From: Dendrolimus kikuchii
Taxonomy: Eukaryota; Arthropoda; Insecta; Lepidoptera; Lasiocampidae
Length of the DNA: 64,000 nt
NCBI GenBank assembly: GCA_019925095.2
Contig: CM034412.1
Coordinates: forward strand, 15,600,001-15,664,000
Direction: 5' to 3'
Part shown: piece after piece, positions 1-10,704 of the stretch
Numbering within the stretch: position 1 is the stretch's first letter
Layout: each line of letters begins with the position of its first letter
Position numbers and translations under genes: made by a program
The notes under the pieces: generated by a model
Databases searched by the model: none
Told to the model about the DNA's origin: nothing
The model's input: the letters and a program-made list of their open reading frames with translations, nothing else

Positions 1-167
1 TATGTCCTCAAACAACACCATCCCAGACCAGCATATAAATAGATAACACTATTGTTCAGATACAAATTTGAAATAGTGTTGTTTGACGAGGTCATCTCTC
101 TCTGTTTTATTTCACCTTCTCCCAATTATGGCGGCGGTAATATAGGGGTAATAAAGGGGGGTTAATA

Positions 168-345
168 TGTCTTATTGAGTATGCATTGTTTGCTACAACT
201 CCATTAATTCTTCAAAAAGTGATTCTGTAACATACTTCTGTACAAAATTTATTAAAAAAAAGAATTTGAGATATAAATAGAATATGAAATATAAAGAAAA
301 ATATTTAGCTAGACGTGTTGCTGGGGAGTTTCTTGCTTCCATACC
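168..345 (+). mobile_element. LINE-B 3' tail fragment
   Basis: Matches the 3' region of the LINE-B copies at 28.6 kb and 31.2 kb, including the segments around TTGAGTATGCATTG and GTGTTGCTGGGGAGTTTC. It is non-coding and truncated at both ends. Confidence 0.7.
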
Positions 346-414
346 CCTTTATTTTGGCCATAAGTCCTTAGTCCATCACAAATCATATCATCATTCATAC
401 GTAATAGCACTCAT

Positions 415-576
415 ACATACATACATACATAACTTCACGCCAGTTCCCTTGCGGGGTAGGCACGAACAACAGAGCGCCATTTAGGCCCATTCTTACACAC
501 CTCACTCGCTTCTTTGACATTCATAACTCTTGTCATGCACACTCGTCTGTTCTTAAGGCTCCTGACATCACCCTCC
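415..576 (-). mobile_element. LINE-R 3' fragment with 8-bp TSD
   Basis: Reverse-strand 3' end of the LINE-R family, with its (TATG)n tail at 415-430. It is flanked by GCACTCAT at 407-414 and 577-584, which fits a target-site duplication of a 5'-truncated insertion. Confidence 0.8.
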
Positions 577-910
577 GCACTCATCTGATTAAAAACTACA
601 AAACGCTAGTTCAATTTGTAAAATCCATTTTGGTAAATTAGAAATGTAAAAAAGGTCGAGCTCGTTGCATCAGCCGCATAAACTTTCAAAGCTAATTGCA
701 AATTTTTATGCAGCTGGCTGCGCTAACAAAGTCACTGATGTCATTACAACTCTTTCATGAAAAAGCTTTTTAAATAAAGCTGCCAAAGAAACTTCGTTCG
801 CGTTGCGATGTCGACGTCAGTTAGTGAATTGTATGGAGTTTACAATAAGTTGTGTGGTACGTCGATGATGGTTAGGTACCCCGTTAGATGGGGTGACCCA
901 GCTAGGCATT
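577..910. other. Unassigned non-coding stretch
   Basis: No gene or recurring repeat was seen. A small hairpin, ACCCC...GGGGT, lies at about 876-893. Confidence 0.4.
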
Positions 911-1187
911 TTATCTGTGCAGGAACGGAGAAAGAATACAAAATAACCCACAGCCAGGTGGTAGGGTGTTTACTCGACTAGATGACGGCCACCCCTGATC
1001 TAGAATATGCCGCCATAATAACCTTGTGTTGTGTTCCGGTGTTAGTGACCAGGTTTCAGTCTCCCTTAAGAGAGCAGCAGCGCATTTGTAGCACCTTTGA
1101 TGTTGCAAATGTCCGTAGGCGATGGTAACCGCTTTCCATACAGTGGGCCGTCTGCCTGTCTGTTGAACTCCTGCAATAGAAAAAAAT
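911..1187 (+). mobile_element. Rep-A retroposon with internal deletion
   Basis: Starts at the family's usual 5' end (ATCTGTGCAGGAACGGAG) and finishes at CTCCTGCAATAGAAAAAA. About 40 bp of the 5' portion, including the CTGTCGTAAGAGGCGAC box, is missing. The open frames inside it are chance frames of the repeat. Confidence 0.8.
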
Positions 1188-2218
1188 ATATAAATAAAAA
1201 GACTCATCGCTACATTTACGTGAAACGGTGAATAACTATTTATCCCAGATGGAACAATAACGCCACGGAAACGAAATAATTTATCGGGAAATTAAAATAT
1301 ATCTTAAGTGTCTATCCAGGTTATAAATTAGGTCTGTGTCAAGGTTCATTTAAATCGGTTCAGTAGTTTTCACTTGGCGTTCTAAAAGACAGACAGACGA
1401 AAATCCTAAAAGTTGCCTTATTCAAATCTGCTTTAAATTTTTCTAATTTTTAAACTCATTTTATCAATTGGACCCGTCTCAAAATGTCGTAGCATCTCTC
1501 GTAGCCACTTCTATAGACAGCTACGAAGTCGTAGTAGCATAGCTATATTATTCAATAAGTCACTTTTTTCCTTCTACCAAATAAGAAAATTTGTTTTTCC
1601 GACGAAAAATAAATGAGTTAAAAGGTGCCTTATCACTTACCAACAGAACAACTTGGCACTTTAACGAAATACTATTGCGGCGATTGTTATGCAAACTAAA
1701 ACATAGCTACAAGCCACTTCGAGTTTTGGCAACGCATTAAAATTTCGCTTGGTTCAGTGTAGTGTTAAAAAATATTGGTTGGAGCGGAATCGTTTCTGGT
1801 ATAAAGTAGGTCCAAATATGACCTGCGTTGAAAAATATTACAAAATATTTAATTCGTATGGTAAGAATGAAAAAGAAAAAAAAATGTGCTTATTTAGTAA
1901 ATAATTTTGGTTTGCGGTGGACCAAGGGCACTACAATGTGGTTATCTTCAAAAAGGCGTATTAAAGACCTAGGCACCGTTTCGAATAAGCAGAGAAGTTA
2001 ACTACTCTGCTATAGTTGGTTTCATTATTACAATTTAAACCTTAAGGACAGTAAATTCATTAATCTCCTACATAATTTCCTGAGGCTTTTCGAAATATTA
2101 AATACTACGTTGTAATATTTTTTTTAAGCGATTACTACTTGATTTTAGTCTGATATTTTGGCTATTTACAATCACGGCTAGTTAGACTGCAGTAGATGAA
2201 AAAAGTAATCATAAACAA
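1188..2218. other. Unassigned AT-rich stretch
   Basis: About 1 kb with no supported gene. The part at 1300-1440 (AATCGGTTCAGTAGTTTTCA, then a run of AGACAGACAGACG) resembles degraded Helitron-type repeat DNA, but no second copy in the window defines it. Confidence 0.4.
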
Positions 2219-2471
2219 TCTTATACTAATATACAAAGCTGAAGAGTTTGTTTGTTTGCTTGAACGCGCTAATCTCAAGCACTACTGGTCTGATTTGTAA
2301 AATTATTTCAGTGTTAGATAGCCCATTTATCGAGGAAGGCTATAGGCTATATATCATCACGCTAAGACTAATAGGAGCGGAGCACCAATGAAGAATGTTT
2401 CAAAATCGGGGGTTTTTTTAATTTACTTTTTTTAACTATTCCACGCGGACGAGGTCGCGGGCAGAAGCTAG
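2219..2471 (+). mobile_element. Hel1: short Helitron, both ends present
   Basis: Begins TCTTATACTAATATACAAAG and ends GCGGGCAGAAGCTAG, with A before and T after. This is the TC...CTRR structure inserted at an A-T dinucleotide that defines Helitrons. The GCGGAC...GTCGC segment before CTAG can form the terminal hairpin. At 253 bp it encodes nothing and must be non-autonomous. Confidence 0.75.
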
Positions 2472-3767
2472 TATAAGATAATCAGATTAACAAAACCTGG
2501 GTTTATACAAAAAATGCTACAATTACAATTTATAATAAAATAAGCTTTTGCTAGTGGCTTCACGCGCATTAATGTAGATATTGTCAATTTAAGTTTTTTT
2601 CTATTCCTCGGCAATATTATATTTTTCTGGATGAGCATGAATAGCTGAAGAGCTATCTAGCAAAGAAGGTGTAAATAACCGCGAGAGCAACATATTAAAA
2701 TTATCGTTATCACTGTCGTTGCCATGGGGAAAAAGCTGGTAGGTACCAAGGTGCCGTGGTCCTTCAGATACTCGAAGGACACTCCGGATTTTAAACTCAA
2801 CAATATTATAATACATTTAAGGTAATTTTACATTGCAGATTTTTACAATTGACGAATTATTGAGCACATTTTTTCAACACATTCCAAACATAAACTTCAA
2901 AATTTAAATATATTTCTACGTTTTATTTATCTCGCCAGCAATGGCGAGATAAAGGTTGTATACTAGTTTAACAGCTATGACGATATATTTGTTAGTGAAT
3001 TGTAAGGGTGTTGCCAATAAAACGCGATCGCAGCGCCATCTTTTTTCCTATATTCGTATATCCCTCGGAAAAACCAACTTTTATTCTGTAAGAAAGGTGA
3101 GACCTATATCTTTTTTATGTTCCTGATAAACTATTTGCAAAGTTTTATAATAACTGTTTAAATAATAAGAAAGCCATGAAAGCATTACAAATTATCAAAC
3201 GAAAAACTCATATTCGCAGATTATAGCATTAGTTACAGTGACAATTACGCTTTAAAACAATTCATGCATAATTTTAAGGATACAATAATAACTCATAAAC
3301 GTCCCACCGCTGGTCTTGGGCCTCCCACTATAGGAGAATGGACAGTGTTAAAAAATCAACTCGACAATATCTTTGGAAGCTTTATTTATTGATAAATTGA
3401 TATAATTTTAAGAGAGGAAAAAAAACGTCTTTTATTTTATATATCTATATTCTGACAACAAATTTTCAAATACAGTGACAAATAATAAAAACAACAACTT
3501 ATCAAAAACTATGGTATAAAACATGGAGGTTCTACTCCGAACATCTTCCAAACACAAAGAGACAAGGTTTAATTTCGAACAGACAGTATACCCACCACGC
3601 TTGTCTAAGGCCGCTTCACAGGTTGACACATCGGTTATCTCGATATGCAGGTTTCATCACAATGTTATCCTTCACCGTGGTAATTGTAATAGTTTTATAC
3701 CCTTTCTAAGCATTTATTTTACACCTCGATGACGTTTCTATTAGTAATGCCCTAATGCGTTATCGAC
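2472..3767. other. Unassigned AT-rich stretch
   Basis: No supported gene. It contains a perfect 11-bp stem hairpin, TTTATCTCGCC/GGCGAGATAAA, at about 2926-2953. Confidence 0.4.
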
Positions 3768-4034
3768 TCGATTTATTATGAAAATGGACTTCATTTATAA
3801 ATAAGTTTTATTCAGTTTAACTTATATATATATATTTTTGCTCAAAATACTATATATCGTGTAATAAATATAGCTAAATGTCAATGAAAATATTTTATAT
3901 GCATTAAATAAGCCATTTTAGCACTTATTATAATAATTGCGGTATTATCTTTTATTAAAGTAGAACATTTTTCATTTTCAAATCGATTATTATGAAAATG
4001 GACTTCATTTATAAATAAGTTTTATTCAGTTTAA

Positions 4035-4068
<34 letters not shown>

Positions 4069-4212
4069 TGCTCAAAATACTATATATCGTGTAATAAATA
4101 TAGCTAAATGTCAATGAAAATATTTTATATGCATTAAATAAGCCATTTTAGCACTTATTATAATAATTGCGGTATTATCTTTCATTAAAGTAGAACATTT
4201 TTCATTTTCAAA
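3768..4212. repeat. Tandem duplication of about 215 bp
   Basis: The segment at 3768-3982 is repeated at 3983-4212, both starting TCGATT(T)ATTATGAAAATGG. The copies are nearly identical. They differ mainly in the length of an internal (TA)n run (short at about 3823, much longer at about 4038) and in one T/C change. This indicates a recent duplication. Confidence 0.9.
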
Positions 4213-4394
4213 TCGATTACTTTCGATTGGTTTACGTATAGTGCCGACGGTTTAATAGTCTGTGCGTTATATGACTCACAGAACATCACTATTACGTCAC
4301 CCACAATAATAAAGTACGACAATTATGTTATTTATTTCATGTGGGTTTTACTGTCAAGAAATATGTAACTTGATAGATGTGCAAACGTCAAAAG

Positions 4395-4531
4395 TAAAAT
4401 AAACATTTGGAAACTTCATTTGATTTGAATTTGGCGCGTATAGGGGTATTATCATAGTTTATACGTCAAGTGTCAATGTAATGTCATTTGTCAGAGTTTT
4501 TTAGTCAGTTAGAACAAATTATAATAAGTGT
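4395..4531 (+). repeat. Family X repeat, left part
   Basis: Parallels 41715-41781 plus 42269-42310: CATTTGATTTGAATTTGGCG, then GTCAATGTAATGTCA and TGTCAGAG. The copy is split by LINE-P and resumes at 6350. Function unknown. Confidence 0.7.
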
Positions 4532-4792
4532 TACGCCGCTATCGGCAATAGTTACACATTTGCGGCGTTTGGGGTGGAAACTCTGGGTCCGTAGGGTCCT
4601 GACGCTCTAAAAATCTATCGAGATGTTGCCCAACGCTTAGTAGACCTCTCACACGACCAAAAGGCTGGCGTCTATTTTGCTCAAAGGGTAAGCATTGCTA
4701 TTCAGCGTGGTAACGCCGCCAGCCTTTTGGGAACGTTCCCGGTAAGTGACAGTGGTTTGGGACCCTGGGACCCAATTTTGCTCTCCTTTTTT
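4532..4792 (+). pseudogene. LINE-P C-terminal fragment, left of the foldback
   Basis: Translates, with one stop, to the conserved end of the LINE-P polyprotein: FGVETLGP, then DQKAGVYFAQRVSIAIQRGN and ASLLGTFPVSDSGLG. The minus-strand copy at 60958-61164 shows the same residues. AAGTGT at 4526-4531 recurs at 6350-6355 and may be the target duplication of this 5'-truncated insertion into family X. FB-1 then interrupts its 3' untranslated tail. Confidence 0.8.
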
Positions 4793-6298
4793 GGTAAATT
4801 TGCATAAACGCGGAACCTGAAAATTATGCGTTTTTTGTATTTAAAGACTATAAATATGGTTTGTTATGGTGTAATAAGGACACTAAAATTATCGGAAACC
4901 CGTCATTTAGGTAAAAAATTAAAAAAGAATACAATTAATTACGGTAAAAACCTGCATCATATAAATAAAAATAATGTTCAATTTTAGCGTCACGACTCAC
5001 CTAGTTGTGATAAAAACACAATCACTTATTTAATTTCGGGATTAATCTGCAAATGTAACATATATGACATGACCAAAATAATTAATCATTATAAAGTCAA
5101 CTATTACGGCATTGCTAAAAAACCACCATATTTTGTAATTGGTAGGTGAAACCTCAGATTAATAATATTAAGAGACAAAGTTTTTACTTCACTTTGCTAC
5201 TTATTAGGCAAAGACACTAAATCCATACAGCATGAATATCAATATTATTCAATCAATCTGAAGATCATTGAATGACATGAAAGTATGGAATTTTAGATTT
5301 TTCACATTATTGTAACTAAGATAATTAATATATTTTTCTAGTTTGTACATATAAATACCGACTACATGCAATACCAATGTAAGCAGAACAAAGTATAGGT
5401 GTAAGGGATGGTCGAAGGTGTAACTAGTGACAAGGACAGTGGGTTAGGTTAGGTTATCTTTAGACCAAAGCCCACGAGCCGAGCGAGCGTAGCGAGCGTG
5501 CCGCGGCAGCGGCCGGCGAGTGGCAGAACCACCTGGTTCCCTTTTATTCGTTGATAATTTTGATAAAAGTTAAAGTCGGTTCTGCCACTCGCCGGCCGCT
5601 ACCGCGGCACGCTCGCTTCGCTCGTGGGCTTTGGTCTAAAGATAACCTAACCTAACCCACTGTCCTTGCCATAACCTTCGAACACCCCTCACACCTATAT
5701 ATTGTTTGTCTAACATTAGTATTGCATGTTGTCGTTAATTATATATACAAACTACAAAAATATAATAATGATCTTAATCACAATAATGTGAAAAATCTAA
5801 AATTCCGTATTTTTATGTCATTCAAAGATGTTCAGTTTGATTGAATAATATTGATATTCATGCTGTATGGATTTAGTTCCTTTGCCTGACATTTAGCAAA
5901 GTGAGGTAAAAACTTTGTCTCTCAATCTTATTAATCTGAGGTTTTACTTACAAATTACAAAATGTCGTGATTTTTTACCAATGCCGTAATATTTGATTTT
6001 ATAATTATTAATTATTTTGATCATGTCATATATGTTACATTTGCAGACTAATCCCAAAATTAAAATAATTGTGTTTTTATTATAATTAGTAGGTAAGTCG
6101 TCACGCTGAAATTGAACATTATTTCTAGCGATATAATGCACGTATTTCGTAATTAATTGTATTGTTTATTAATTTTTTGCCTAAATGATGGCTTACCGAT
6201 GATTTTAGTGTCGTTATTGTACCATAGAAAACCATATGTAAAGTCTTTGAATACAAAAAATGCATAATTTTCAGGTTCCGCCTTTATGCAATTTTACC
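4793..6298. mobile_element. FB-1: 1.5-kb foldback element with 8-bp TSD
   Basis: The two halves (about 4793-5530 and 5575-6298) are inverted copies over almost their whole length. The ends are GGTAAATTTGCATAAACGCG on the left and, reverse-complemented, GGTAAAATTGCATAAAGGCG on the right. CCTTTTTT flanks both sides (4785-4792 and 6299-6306), and the related LINE-P copy near 60946 has the site once, without insert. The centre has GC-rich arms (5442-5530 and 5575-5670) that are closer to each other than the mid-arm stretches are. No transposase is encoded, so it should be non-autonomous. The 8-bp TSD fits hAT or P superfamilies, but the ends do not settle which. Confidence 0.92.
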
Positions 6299-6566
6299 CC
6301 TTTTTTATCTAGTTTTAGTATTTAATTTTAGGTTTCTATTTTATAGTTTAAGTGTTTAAATTCCTAAACGCACTAGATTAATTGAAATTTTGAATTAATT
6401 AGCTTTAAATGTTGTTTCTCTTATCAGGTGAGTTGTGTAATTATACATTCACATAGAAACACAGTGTATAGCGTATTGTATTAATAATAAATATTATAAT
6501 AAAAATTCTCTTTTCAGAGCAACCGTTAGTTATTTAATTTACGAATAAAAAGTAAATCACATTATA
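6299..6566 (+). repeat. LINE-P tail followed by family X, right part
   Basis: Positions 6299-6349 match the LINE-P 3' tail seen at about 60895-60950 (TTTAGGTTTCTATTTTATAG). From 6350 the sequence follows family X as at 42300-42512, including CAGTGTATAGCGTATTGTAT and GAGCAACCGTTAGTT. Confidence 0.7.
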
Positions 6567-7469
6567 TAAGTATAAATAACAGATAATTTGGCTACTCCCT
6601 TTTGAATTAGCTAAAGGTATCTACGTTGTTCTACGAGTGTTCATTACTTTTTTGGCTATCCGCCAGAAGCTTGTACGAGCTGAATTGGACTCCATTCACA
6701 AGTGTATAGAGTGTATATTTGTTTGTAGTTTTTAAAGTTTTCGAACTCCAGAATGAACCAACAAAGTGATTGCTTTTACCCAATATAAAAACTAACTATA
6801 CTAAAAACAAGTTTTTATACCGCACTTGTCAGCAATACGATGCACTATTTACTAGTATTGATCATTTCGTAGGTAACTTATATCAATTTAAAACCCAAAT
6901 AAAAAAATGTTGTAATTTAGAATGATCCAATGATTTTTAGAATAATGACGTAAACTTTTTTTTTCATACTTTTTATCTCTATTTTATTAGTATCATTATT
7001 GTGACTTTTTATTCGACTTTATTCAATACTGATGTAAATTAAATAGACATTTGATTTATGTAATTTTCATATAATTGTATTTTTTTTGTAATTAACTATT
7101 TGAGCCAATTTTTATTTTTATTATATAATGTGTTTTATATTTAAGAATATTAATTATTGTATGTTTCCCAAACAAATTAAATAAATAAATTAAAAAAAAG
7201 AAACTTTGTTGAGATGCGAGAAAATGGAAAGGAGGGAGAGCAAATAATTTTTTTTATTATTATTACAAAAATTTACATATAAAATAGTGGTGATGTACAG
7301 AGGCGAGCTTATTTACTTACCTTGAAAGAGTTTTCTTTCAGCAAACCTATGAGTTTAGCGAGAAGGGGAGAAACAAAAGGCAGGGTTGTGTACACTAAAG
7401 TATTTTTATGATTTGACTGTTTAATATAGATACAACATATTTAAAATTTTTAACTACGGCATTACAATA
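6567..7469. other. Unassigned, very AT-rich
   Basis: No gene seen. An A-rich run near 7165-7203 could be the 3' tail of an unrecognised retroelement. Confidence 0.4.
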
Positions 7470-7678
7470 TCTTAATATATATAAACTACGTGTCACGTTG
7501 TTTGTCCGCGATGGACTCCTAAACTACTTGACCGATTTTAATCAAATTTGCACACCGTGTGCAGTTTGATCCGACTTGAAAGATAGGATAGCTTACATTT
7601 GGACCCGGTAGGTGGCGCTGGAATTGGGTTCTTAATTTTATTTCTTCAAGGGAGAACAACGTCTGCCGGGACAGCTAG
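7470..7678 (+). mobile_element. Hel2: short Helitron, intact
   Basis: A 209-bp unit from TCTTAATATATATAAACTAC to GCCGGGACAGCTAG, with A before and T after. A second copy at 36745-36953 has exactly the same length in the opposite orientation. Non-coding and non-autonomous. Confidence 0.75.
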
Positions 7679-7711
7679 TATACTATAGAAAATAAACACG
7701 CATATATAAGA

Positions 7712-7955
7712 GTAACTGTGCCCGCGACGTCGTCCGCGTGGAATTTGTTTTCCAAACGCCCCAATTTTTAAACATTCTTCATTAGTGCTCCGCTCCTATT
7801 GGTGTTAGCGTAATGATATATAGCCTATAGCCTTCTTCGATAAATAGGCTATCTAACACTGAAAGAATTTTTCAAATCAGACCAGTAGTTCCTGAGATTA
7901 GCGCGTTTAAACAAACAAACAAACGAACTCTTCAGCTTTATATATTAGTATAAGA
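7712..7955 (-). mobile_element. Hel1 Helitron, reverse copy
   Basis: Reverse complement of the Hel1 unit. The CCCGCGACGTCGTCCGCG end lies at the left and AGCTTTATATATTAGTATAA at the right. The terminal CTAG has decayed. Confidence 0.7.
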
Positions 7956-7968
7956 TATAAGATACATA

Positions 7969-8165
7969 TCTATACTAATATTATGAAGAGGTAAATTTTG
8001 TGAGTTTGTGACGTTGTAGGGGGTAATCTCTGGATCTACTCAACCGATTTTAAAAATTATTTTACTGTTAGAAAGCTACGTTAACAGGGAGTGTCATAGG
8101 CTATATAATATGACGCTATATACCATGGGAGCGGGACAAAGTGCGGGTGAAACCGCCCCGGGCCG
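7969..8165 (+). mobile_element. Hel4 Helitron, 3' end lost to Rep-A
   Basis: Starts A|TCTATACTAATATTATGAAG and runs to GGTGAAACCGCCCCGGGC. Its last bases are replaced by the adjoining Rep-A insertion. A partial relative lies at 27866-27990. Confidence 0.6.
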
Positions 8166-8479
8166 CTTTTTTTTTATTGCAGGAGTTCAGCAGACAGGCA
8201 GACGGCCCACTTGATGGAAAGCGGTTACCATCGCCTCTGGACATTTGCAACACCAAAGGGGCTATAAATGCGCTGCTGCTCTCTTAAGGGAGACTGGAAC
8301 CTGGTCACTAATGCCGGAACACAACTCAAGGTTGTTATGGCGACATACTTTAGACCAGGGGTGGTAGCCATCCAGTCGGGCAAATGCCCTACCACTTGGC
8401 TGTGGGTTGTTTGGTCGCCTCTTACGACAGGCCGCCCCAACGCAGAAAAATGTATTATTTCTCCGTTCCTGCACGGATA
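8166..8479 (-). mobile_element. Rep-A retroposon, full length
   Basis: Complete reverse copy. The A-rich tail (here poly-T at 8166-8176 next to TTGCAGGAGTTCAGCAGAC) is at the left and the fixed 5' end (GCACGGAT in this orientation) at the right. The 60-100-codon frames within it recur in most copies and reflect the repeat, not a gene. Confidence 0.88.
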
Positions 8480-8691
8480 AATAATATAATAGCCTACCGC
8501 TAGTATAATATAAACATATAAAGATAACTGAAAACAGATAAGTATTCTTTGAATTTTTTTAAAGCTGCCCCTCTATTAACTGTCTCAGTTCCATGGTGTA
8601 CGGCATGGTGCATGGAGGGAGAACGAATCAATATAACATGCCGATTAATGTGTGTGTGCTTTGAAAAGAAGACGTTTAGAAGTTTTTATAT

Positions 8692-8924
8692 ACATACATA
8701 TATAACTTTACGCCAGTTCCCTTGCGAGGTAGGCACGATCAACAGAGCGCCATTCAGGCTTATTCTTACACACCTCACTTGCTTCTTTGACATTCATAGC
8801 TCTTGTCATGCACGCTCGTCTGTTCTTAAGGCTCCTGACATCACCTTCTGCTAGTACACGATCAATTTGATCATGGAAGGTGTGTCGTGGCCTTCCATGA
8901 CTTCTGCATCCATCCACTTTATTT
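8692..8924 (-). mobile_element. LINE-R 3' fragment with 12-bp TSD
   Basis: The reverse frame reads the LINE-R end (GRPRHTFHDQIDRVLAEGDV and on). AAGTTTTTATAT flanks it at 8680-8691 and 8925-8936. Confidence 0.85.
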
Positions 8925-8978
8925 AAGTTTTTATATTATAGGTCATATTTGTACTAACTTGGGTCTCAAATGACTCAA

Positions 8979-9132
8979 TATTAACGGATAAGTGGCAAAA
9001 CGAATCGCAACAAAATTTTAACTTGAAGTTTTACGGGCAGATTGTTAATGTACTTGTCCAATTTGAAAACCTGCCCGTAAAACTTCAAGTTAAAACCTTG
9101 TTGCGATTCGTTTTTCCATTAGTCCGTTGAAG
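8979..9132. repeat. Hairpin with arms of about 60 bp
   Basis: Positions 9001-9040 and 9071-9110 are inverted copies matching at about 38 of 40 bases (CGAATCGCAACAA and ACTTGAAGTTTTACGGGCAG). Weaker pairing reaches 8979 and 9132. The loop is 30 bp. It could be a small MITE remnant or a hairpin-RNA source. Only one copy is present. Confidence 0.8.
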
Positions 9133-9710
9133 TTTCACTTCTACTATGTGTCCCAGCACACATTGCGATTTTTCGCAGGTTTACTGCAAATTGTGATTTG
9201 GTTAGGTTAGGTACAATTTAATGAATGCATTTTTTTATTTAAACATATTTTATTTTATCAAACAAAAGAACTGAATTCTATCCGGAACCAAAAAACGCAT
9301 CCATAGTATACTCTAAAATTACGCCGCCTCTCACCACGTCTAGTCTAAATTTATGCCGCTCCTCCACGCGGCCGTAACGCTTTTTCGTGACAGAAAAATC
9401 CTAAGACCCCTCGTCTATAAGTTTCACTTCGAAAATACCTCAAGTAAACTTAGAAGCTCAAGCGTCAATATTAATCAGTTCTCTCTATACTCTATGCTCG
9501 CTTCGGGCGATTAATAAATCTTCGCGGAGTGTAATGTGGAATTCATACAAACACACTTGATGTACATACGCGTATAAGTAATTTACGACATGTTTGCATA
9601 GGCAAACATGTTCAACGGTTGCAGGGTTGCCAGATGTATATCATATCAACTTATAAAGTAGTTTAAGTATATATTTTTTATTGCATGAATTCTAAAGACA
9701 AGTCGATTTT
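9133..9710. other. Unassigned stretch
   Basis: No gene or in-window repeat recognised. Confidence 0.4.
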
Positions 9711-10032
9711 CATCCGTGCAGGAACGGAGAAAGAATACAATTTCCTGCGGCCGGGCGGCCTGTCGTAAGAGGCGACTAAACAACCCACAGCCAGGTTGTA
9801 GGGCATTTGCCCGACTGGATGGCTACCACCCCTGGTCTAAAGTATTTCGCTATAACAACCTTGAGTTGTGTTCCGGCATTAGTGACCAGGTTCCAGTATA
9901 CCTTAAGAGAGCAGCAGCGCATTTGTAGCACCTTTGGTGTCGCAAATGTCCATAGGCGATGGTAACCGCTTTCCATTAAGTGGGCCGTCCGCCTGTCTGC
10001 TGAACTCCTGCAATAAAAAAAAATAAAAAAAA
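9711..10032 (+). mobile_element. Rep-A retroposon, full length
   Basis: Runs from ATCCGTGCAGGAACGGAG to CTCCTGCAATAAAAAAAAAT, with all internal boxes of the family (CTGTCGTAAGAGGCGAC, GCCAGG, GCAGCAGCGCATTTGTAGC). Confidence 0.9.
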
Positions 10033-10559
10033 GATTCATGGCTTGCGGTTTCCTCCTTCTGTGAATCCGTCATGTCGCAGAAGGAGGCCGCTGAAAGAGC
10101 GAAGGAGGAGGACGCGTACGCGGACCCCGTCCGGAGGAGACGGACCGGAGGTCGTAGGCGCCGCTACGCGCATCTTGTCCTCCCTTAGTTACCGTCACAG
10201 GGGGCCGCTGTCACGAGGGTGGCAGCCGACTTCCCCCCCCCCCCCCCTGCTGTACGAAGTGGGTCACTCTGCTCCCCGGGGTGGCCTAGTTACAGAGCGT
10301 AGGGGCGTTACGGTGCAGTTACTCTGTACGAGATCCCGTGACGCCTCGTAAAAGCGCTATAAATGGGGCGCGGGTTTAGGTTTAGGGGGTAGTTTGGCGG
10401 CCGATTCTCGCGACAGCTTTGTTTTAGAAGCAAGCATGAAGAACCGGTCGCTGAGAATCCCACACACCCTCGATGCAGGCCTTATGCTTGCATTCACACC
10501 CTTCCCCCGAAGGGTCCGAGGATGGTGTCCAAAAAAATTCCCCCTGCGTTATCAAAAAA
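10033..10559 (+). mobile_element. GC-rich segment, probable LINE 3' region
   Basis: Base composition is far more GC-rich than the surroundings. It includes a poly-C run near 10231-10248 and an arginine-rich frame from 10073 to 10190 that could be the end of a retroelement protein. It joins directly to Rep-A on both sides. Assignment to a LINE is inference, as no second copy lies in the window. Confidence 0.35.
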
Positions 10560-10697
10560 AAAAGGGGGTAGTAGCCATCCAGACGGGCAAATGCTCTACT
10601 ACCACCTCGCTGTGGGTTGTTTTAGTTTTGTCGCGTCTACGACTGGCCGCTTGGCTGCAGGATTTTGTTTTCGATCTCCGTTCCTTCACGGATAAAC
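10560..10697 (-). mobile_element. Rep-A fragment, divergent
   Basis: Covers only the 5' half in reverse (GTAGCCATCCAGACGGGCAA to TTCACGGATAAA), with many substitutions. Confidence 0.7.
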
Positions 10698-10704
10698 AGT
10701 ATAT

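Noticed and set aside
5447..5463. GGTTAGGTTAGGTTA as a telomeric (TTAGG)n tract
   Set aside because: Only about three units, inside a foldback arm and mirrored in the other arm. A similar scrap at 9200 is also isolated.
8225..8480. Recurring 70-codon frames ([20 protein letters not shown] and relatives) as a gene family
   Set aside because: They occur on both strands of every Rep-A copy and shift with its indels, so they are by-products of the repeat.
10043..10351. Arginine- and proline-rich 102-codon protein
   Set aside because: It follows GC-rich repeat-like DNA starting inside a Rep-A tail. A shorter frame from 10073 looks more plausible as a retroelement end.
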